The position numbers and the translations under genes were made by a program. Shown here in pieces: positions 57,933 through 64,000 of a stretch of 64,000 nucleotides of DNA (position 1 is the stretch's first letter; each line of letters opens with the position of its first letter). The DNA is from Perognathus longimembris pacificus. Taxonomy: Eukaryota > Chordata > Mammalia > Rodentia > Heteromyidae. The stretch is taken from assembly GCF_023159225.1 (NCBI RefSeq), contig NC_063181.1, positions 12,793,606 through 12,857,605 of the forward strand. The letters run 5' to 3'. The notes under the pieces were generated by a model. It saw nothing but the letters and a program-made list of their open reading frames with translations, was not told the DNA's origin and did not search any database.

Positions 57933-59835
57933 ATAGAAAAAAAGAAAGCTTAAGTAGGAGATAGGTTGATCAACAATTGAAAATAAGGTTTTATAGACCT
58001 TATTGGACTTATTGAAACTCATTCTTGTTGTGTTGTCAGAATTTTTTTGAAATAGCAGAAGTAAACCACAGAGGTTTAAGATGTTTTGAAAGTTCCACAC
58101 TAAAATCTATGCTAAACCAGTTGTGTTCCCATAAGAGGAAGAAAAATGTAATACAAAAATTAATGAGTCACCAAACAAAGTCTAGACTAAAGCTAGATTC
58201 AAGTTTTTAGCTCTTATTTTCAAAACTGATATGAATTATGTTCTAGGTGAAAAATTTGTGAAATTATTTTCAGAGCTAGAGTAAATATACTTCAGAGAGG
58301 ACATAATCAGTAATTTCAAATATTATTTTAGCACATAAATTGGGGACACATAGTGGAAAGAAATTTAAGGCTGCAGCCCCCTCTCATTTCTCTCCACCCC
58401 TCATAAAATCTCAGGTCCCCTTCTATGCTTCAGTTTTTGCTTTGCATCGATCACTATGTAACAGATAACACATTCTAATTGATCCTGGGTATAGTCGCTC
58501 TCTCCCATGGGGATGCAAGCTCCAGTGGTTTTTGTATCTCAGCAGCAAAAGAATCCTAACATGGGAAGGATGCTCAATATATTTATTTTAAAATTATTAA
58601 TTAAAAAAACCACTTTCAAACGTGAAAGAAAATTTGTAAGCTGTACTTCACTTTACTGGGCTAAACTCTGTGGCTTTGGGTCTCAAGCATGTCACTGTTG
58701 CATTGAATCTGTGGGTCACGACTCAAACATATTTACGAACCTGCTTCACATCATTTTATACAGATTCTACATGTCTACACACAGAAACCTTCAGTTCTCT
58801 AGGCAGAGAAGTACACTTCGAGGAAACACCATGGAATATACATTTTTACCTTTACTACCCTATCTTTTCAAAATCCATATCTGAGCATGTGGAGACATTA
58901 ATATGAAATCTAAGAAACTAAGCCAAGTAACTTATACTTAATGGTGCTCTGTGTTAAACAAAGGTTAAGTATGGTTTGTTAAACCAAACTTAAGCAAGCT
59001 GGCGCAAAACGTGTGGTTTTGGTATGTGGTTAACTTATTTTTCATTTCCATTTCAACAGCTGCATGTGTCAGTACAATTGTTCACACAAGGTCACAGCCA
59101 AAAATAATGTTATTCCCAGATAACAAGGTGTTTCTTCACTTGAGAAGTAATAGAAAACACCATAAAGATACCATCTAAATCCTTGAGCATAACATATTAG
59201 AAAACTCAAGATCTTAAACTTATTGTATGTTAGAATTAGCCAAATTGGACTCTAGCAACATATCTATAAATAGTGGACTGCAAACCATATCAAAATAGGC
59301 AATTAAGAATTATAGTCTTTTTTTGTTTAAAAGTGTATTTTAGTTTTTAACTAGCCACTCACTTGCTGCCATTTTTGATAACTCATTCCTTATGTGAAAT
59401 TCAATACAATCACGATCCAGTTTATTATTTTTTTATTCTTTATTGTAGCTCAAGTGTATTTGATAGTGGTAGTTGAGTCTTCTATATGAATAGGATAATG
59501 AGTGTTATAGTGATCTTTTTTATTTTCTGCTGATTTCCAGGTAGATCTTGGAGCAATTCTGATAGTTCTCAAAAAGACACTCTGGCTGTTCACCCAGATG
59601 AACACCTGGGTGGCATTACTTGAGTTAATATGTAGTTATCTGGAACTTCACCCTCAGCTTTCTAGGCACAGCAGGCTGGGTTTTTTGATTTCCTGAATGT
59701 GGTTTGTGCCTCTTATGGAAAGAGTTAGATGGCAAATCCTAAACCCTGATGTGTAAACCAGAATAGCTAATTTATTAACCTACAGAGCACTAAAATATCA
59801 AAGATATAATGTGTTGTACATGTATGTTTTTCTTT
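57932..59835. other. Unassigned single-copy DNA
   Basis: A plus frame of 125 codons (58507-58884) overlaps another at 58670. Neither shows a family motif. Confidence 0.4.
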
Positions 59836-59898
59836 GCAGTGCTGGGGATTGAACCCACTGTGCATGCTAGAAACAGATTCTACCACTGACTGAATACA
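59836..59898 (-). mobile_element. Old ID-like SINE fragment
   Basis: Contains tgctggggattgaacccact, tgcatgctag and ttctaccactgactgaatac, an antisense ID-type monomer predating IDL-Geo. Confidence 0.55.
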
Positions 59899-59943
59899 TG
59901 GGCATGTATTCCTGATCAGTATTTAATTTCTGCTGAACAAGCA

Positions 59944-59944
<1 letters not shown>

Positions 59945-59998
<54 letters not shown>

Positions 59999-60012
59999 TG
60001 TGTGTGTGTATG
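59945..60012. repeat. (TG)n microsatellite
   Basis: About 33 TG units with one TT and one TA interruption, followed by a G9 run. Confidence 0.95.
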
Positions 60013-60019
60013 TTTGGGG

Positions 60020-61557
60020 GGGGCGAGTTTGGTGAGTAATGGCAGAGTCATGATCTGAATGTTTCTAGATGCCAACGAAGAGAGCAAAACATATCTGATG
60101 TCCATGAATGCAAAAGGTAGAGACCTCTAGATAAAAGGCACCCTTCCATCTGTACAGTACTTCAGTCAGTGCTATAAATGTTTATCTTGGAAATCTTTGT
60201 TTTTTTAGATATATGATTACATCTGTTTAAAATTTTTTTACTCTATTTCTACTTTAAATCAGGACAGATGAACTTAAAAATTCATCTTCCACAAAGTAAT
60301 ATTATTTCTTTATGTAGGCCCAAAGTATGAATAGTAATCAGTATATTTTTCTATATATAACATTTCCAAAAAAGATGAGCTATGAGAGTTGCTGCTCAAT
60401 TACTTTAGTTAAGAATTGGTTTATTAAAAGCCCAGTGTCCTAATGAATATGAGAAGGATTGACTGTTAGATAGACTTTGACAAGAACTGGGTTAATTTTC
60501 TTTGGGTTCGGAATGATCTGTTACTCTCCATTATCATAGAGATGACCCTGCTCTAGTTTAAACTATATTTTCATCTGCAGGTTAGTGAAGATGAAAGTTG
60601 CTCAAGTGGCTATAGGACCACAGCTTCACAGACTCAGTATGTGGCTCTTTGGATTCATGGGGTATGGACTAGTCTCAGCATGAACTCGTCCATGCAAATC
60701 ACTTTTTGTTGTAGGCCAATTGCCAGCTGACAGCAGCCTTAGCTTTCTCAGGTCTCAGCCTGTGGAGGGCATGGGATTCCTTGATGTTTAAATGAAAGTG
60801 GTTTGAAGACCTCACAGGTCCCCCACACAATGGATGCAAGTTTCTCATCGTTCCCGTTCCCTGGAAATTCCTTTCTACCTGGGGGTTTTATATTTTTCCT
60901 TAGGTCACGACACTAGCAACTGTGGCCTCTTCTCTTCTCCATGTCCATGCTTATTTCCAGGCCCAGTTTGGCATTCTTCAAATACTACCCATACACTATA
61001 AAGGAATAGATTTGTTTTAAATGATTTGTCGGTCATGTAACATGGCTGGAGAAACTACATTTAAGAACAGTTATCTCCTTAGTTGTAAAGTTGTAAAGCA
61101 CAGGTATATATCTGTATCTGTATCTGTAACTATCTGTGTCTATATCTATATATAGAGGTGGGGGGAAGTAGGGAGGTGGAGATAGCAAAGGAGGGAGGAA
61201 AGAAAAAAGTAATATTTATTATTTGCATCAGATAGGAAGAGTACAGAGTTATTTCCAGAATTTCCCTCCTTAAGCAAACGAAGAGTGGGTGTTTGATTTG
61301 GGAGCTCATACATATATTCATATAGGAAAGCAATGCGGTAGGAGTGGGCATATTTCTAGAGATGCTCAGTTAAGGAGTACATTTTTGAGCATACTGTTTA
61401 AGTTTAAAGTTCAAGAGAAGGTCATGTTATGGGGCGTGCTTAGCTCAAGATCAAGTTCTTGAAGCAAAGGGACTAAGCTTGTGGTCAGGAATGCTTTGGG
61501 CTTGCTCAGCCTGTCTCATAAAGATGGAGGACGGGGACTCCTTGGCATGCTCCATTT
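60020..61557. other. Unassigned DNA with a short (TATCTG)n run
   Basis: 61107-61150 is a degenerate tatctg repeat. Nothing else is recognised. Confidence 0.45.
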
Positions 61558-61770
61558 TATTTTATGTTGATTTTATATATTTATTTTTGTGTATGGGTGG
61601 TATCAGATGTTTTTTTAAATTTCTTTCCTAGTTTTTAAATTTGTGTATACTTCTTGCACAAAGTCAGGTGTTTCATGGTGGCATTTCCATCCATGTACAT
61701 CCTGTAAATTTGATCATAAAAGGAAAGAACACTTTGCAGGTGCATTGCTATAGAAGTTCTCCTCTAAAGG
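61558..61770 (-). mobile_element. Old L1 3' tail, antisense (tentative)
   Basis: Carries ggtgtttcatggtggcattt and ccatccatgtacatcctgta, an arrangement seen at antisense old-L1 ends. The boundary is vague. Confidence 0.35.
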
Positions 61771-62564
61771 CGCCTATTTCATGGAGTGGGTGACAAATTC
61801 TTCCTAAAATACAATCTGGATAATAAATATTAAATCTCTTGCTCTTAGTGTCATCAGTTACCCTTTTGCTAAAGCTCTGGTCAAAGATTGCTTGCTCCTG
61901 CTAGGTCCCAGGTGCCTTCCATTCTACTCTGCTCTTCCTTGCCCCTCTGCCATTCTCCCCCTTAGACCTCTCCTGGTTAGGATACTGCTGAAAACCCGGA
62001 TGTAGTAAAACGGAATTGTTTTCTCTGTCTTTAACCATTCCTACTTGTGCTGAGGCATGTCTTTTCAAAACAAAAGCCAACAGTTGAGTTGATTGATTTA
62101 GGAAACAGTTGTCTTTTTCAGAGGAACCTGGATATTAACTTTATATTTTTATATATTTTATGTTTTGAGGGGCCTTTTACATATCTCAAACCACTATGCC
62201 AGTTAGGTAGCAAAGCCAGAGTACAGAAGTAGGCGTGCCGTGCCCAAATTGGGGGTCTCTAACTTTTGTTTGTCTTATTGACTCTTAATACAGGTTAATT
62301 CCTAAAATATACCGCATAGTCTCCCCATAATAAACACATACAAACACATTCTAATGTTTCCCTTTTGTCATAGAGAACAGTCCATGTCATGTTCTTCCTT
62401 AAAGGGTTAATAAAAGTGTACTTATTTCTCATTTTCAGGATCCGTATAGGGTTTTGACTATTTGCAGGAGTAGCAATAGCCAACAGCTATTTGTTCCTAT
62501 TATTCATAGCTGTTTGTTCCTGTTCTCTAAAGCCACTAACAGTGATGATCTTAAACTCCTTTAA
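61771..62564. other. Unassigned DNA
   Basis: No gene recognised. The 5' break of the terminal L1 lies at about 62565. Confidence 0.4.
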
Positions 62565-62565
62565 A

Positions 62566-64000
62566 AAATCATTACCTTGGGACACAGCAAAGGCAGTACT
62601 CAGAGGAAAATTTATATCTCTGAGTACATACATCAACAAACTGGAGAAACAGCAACTCAGTAATTTAAGGAAGCACCTTAATTTTCTGGAGAGAGAACAG
62701 CAAGCCAAACCCCAAGTCAATAGACGGAAGCAAATAATTAAAATCAAATCAGAATTAAATCAATTAGAGACGAAAAAAACCGACGAAAAAAACCATCAAA
62801 AGAATCAACAAAACAAAGAGTTGGTTCTTTGAAAAAATCAACAAGATAGACAGACCCCTGGCAAACCTGACCAAAGAACGAAGGCAGCACACTCAAATAA
62901 ACAAGATAATAGATGAAACAGGTAGCATCACCACAGAAATAACCGAAATTCAGAAAATAATAAGGAACTATTTTGCAAACCTTTATGCCAACAAATTCGA
63001 GAACTTGGAAGAAATGGATGATTTCCTAGAAAAAATTGATACCCCCAAACTCAACTATGAAGACTTAAACCTTCTAAACAGACCCATATTCAGTATTGAA
63101 ATAGAAACAGCAATAAATGATCTCCCATCCAAGAAAAGCCCAGGTCCAGATGGATTCACCGCAGAATTCTACAAGGCCTTCAAAACAGAACTCACTCCAA
63201 TATTTCTCAAACTCTTCAATGAAATTGAAAGAGAACGTTCACTGCCAGACTCATTTTATGAAGCCAGTATAACCCTCATCCCAAAACCAGGCAGAGACTC
63301 ATCACGGAAAGAGGACTACAGACCAATCTCCCTGATGAACATAGATGCAAAAATTCTCAACAAAATTCTGGCCAATCGACTTCAACAGGTCATCAAAAAA
63401 ATCATACACCACGATCAAACTGGATTCATCCCAGGGATGCAAAGCTGGTTTAATATACGCAAGTCAATTAATGTAATCCACCACATCAACCGGAGCAAGG
63501 TAAAGAACGACATGGTTTTATCGCTGGATGCGGAAAAAGCATTCGATAAAATCCAGCACCCATTTATGCTAAAAGCCCTGGAAAAACTGGGATTCCAGGG
63601 AACATTCCTGAATATAATCAAGGCAGTTTATGACAAACCAACAGCAAGCATAACTCTAAATGGTGAAAAACTAAAGCCATTCCCTTTAAAATCAGGAACA
63701 AGGCAGGGATGTCCACTCTCTCCCCTGCTCTTCAACATAGTACTAGAATTCCTAGCCAGAGCAATTAGGCAAGAAGAGAATATAAAGGGGATCCAAATAG
63801 GAAAAGATGAAGTTAAACTTTCTCTCTTCGCAGATGACATGATCCTATACCTAAAGAATCCCATAGACTCTACCCCCAAGCTACTAGAGCTGATCCAAAA
63901 CTTTGGCAAAGTTGCAGGATATAAAATAAACCTTCAAAAATCAACGGCCTTTCTCTATGCTAACAACCCGAAGACCGAGGCTGAAATCAGGAAAGCAACT
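62566..64000 (+). mobile_element. Young L1, 5' truncated, 3' end outside window
   Basis: The element begins inside ORF2, after the endonuclease domain, at WDTAKAVLRGKF, and continues past the window edge. ORF1, the 5'UTR and the endonuclease are missing. The 3'UTR and any target duplication lie outside, so length and age cannot be measured. The long open frame points to recent insertion. Confidence 0.93.
62566..64000 (+). pseudogene. L1 ORF2 reverse transcriptase region, frameshifted
   Basis: ORF2 encodes the L1 reverse transcriptase that primes on nicked target DNA. Frame 1 covers 62566 to about 62790 (WDTAKAVLRGKF to LETKKTDEK) and would stop at 62830-62832. A one-base excess in the A7 run near 62786-62792 moves the protein to a second frame, which then runs open to 64000 without a stop. 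Visible motifs in that frame are [13 protein letters not shown] at 62819, [14 protein letters not shown] at 63131, the first catalytic Asp in LDAEKAFD (GAT 63527-63529), [13 protein letters not shown] near 63700 and FADD at 63827-63838. All three RT aspartates are therefore present. Having lost its N-terminal part, the copy cannot make a complete ORF2 protein. Confidence 0.92.

Noticed and set aside
58507..58884. 125-codon plus-strand open frame
   Set aside because: Overlaps another frame of similar quality (58670-58906) with no homologue recognised.
59923..60105. Histidine/threonine repeat frame
   Set aside because: Artefact of the TG/CA microsatellite.

Overview
This window is ordinary interspersed mammalian DNA from a rodent of the superfamily Geomyoidea (kangaroo rats, pocket mice, pocket gophers). 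The evidence is the abundant dimeric SINE on both strands: an ID-like tRNA-Ala-derived left monomer joined to a Geo right monomer. That structure matches the published IDL-Geo family, which is restricted to Geomyoidea. About a dozen copies are near full length, several with poly(A) tails of 15-30 bases and near-perfect target-site duplications, so the family has been active recently. A second composite SINE has a 7SL/B1-like left part joined to the same Geo right part; it is older and occurs about ten times. I infer the organism from repeat content only and cannot name the species.

I found no functional host protein-coding gene, no exon I can defend and no structural RNA gene. The only recognisable host coding sequences are two processed pseudogenes: a decayed RPL31 copy (about 4170-4545, +) and a well preserved ERH copy (19975-20754, -) whose start codon is lost. 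All other longer reading frames are chance frames or frames through repeats. The window is best described as intergenic or deep intronic, AT-rich and gene-poor.

Layout. 1-3.3 kb: a truncated SINE, then an ancient antisense L1 broken by a younger L1-like tail and an IDL-Geo. 3.3-8.2 kb: RPL31 pseudogene and a MaLR-type LTR. 8.2-12.1 kb: a dense SINE cluster. 14.5-16 kb: an IDL-Geo and a 5'-inverted (twin-primed) L1. 16.4-19 kb: a CpG-richer segment, two B1-Geo SINEs each split at the same site by a short L1 3' tail, an antisense MaLR LTR and a long TG repeat. 19.5-21.1 kb: a three-level nest (ERH retrocopy inside an L1 inside another L1) with all three target-site duplications visible. 24-34.8 kb: MaLR LTRs in both orientations, MIR, SINEs, very short L1 tails and polypyrimidine tracts. 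35-46 kb: mostly single-copy DNA with a few stretches that look like candidate conserved non-coding elements. 46-54.5 kb: nested SINEs, two MLT1-type LTR pieces, a 39-bp tailless SINE fragment with a 16-bp duplication and another candidate non-coding element. 54.5-62.5 kb: mostly unique DNA with microsatellites. 62.57-64 kb: the reverse-transcriptase part of a young L1 ORF2, running off the window edge.

Nothing here resembles a previously undescribed biological system. The most informative content is retrotransposition history: nested insertions, twin priming, a tailless SINE fragment, a solo IDL monomer, repeated use of one SINE site by L1 tails, and a Geo monomer that carries pol III promoter-like boxes and is shared by two SINE families.
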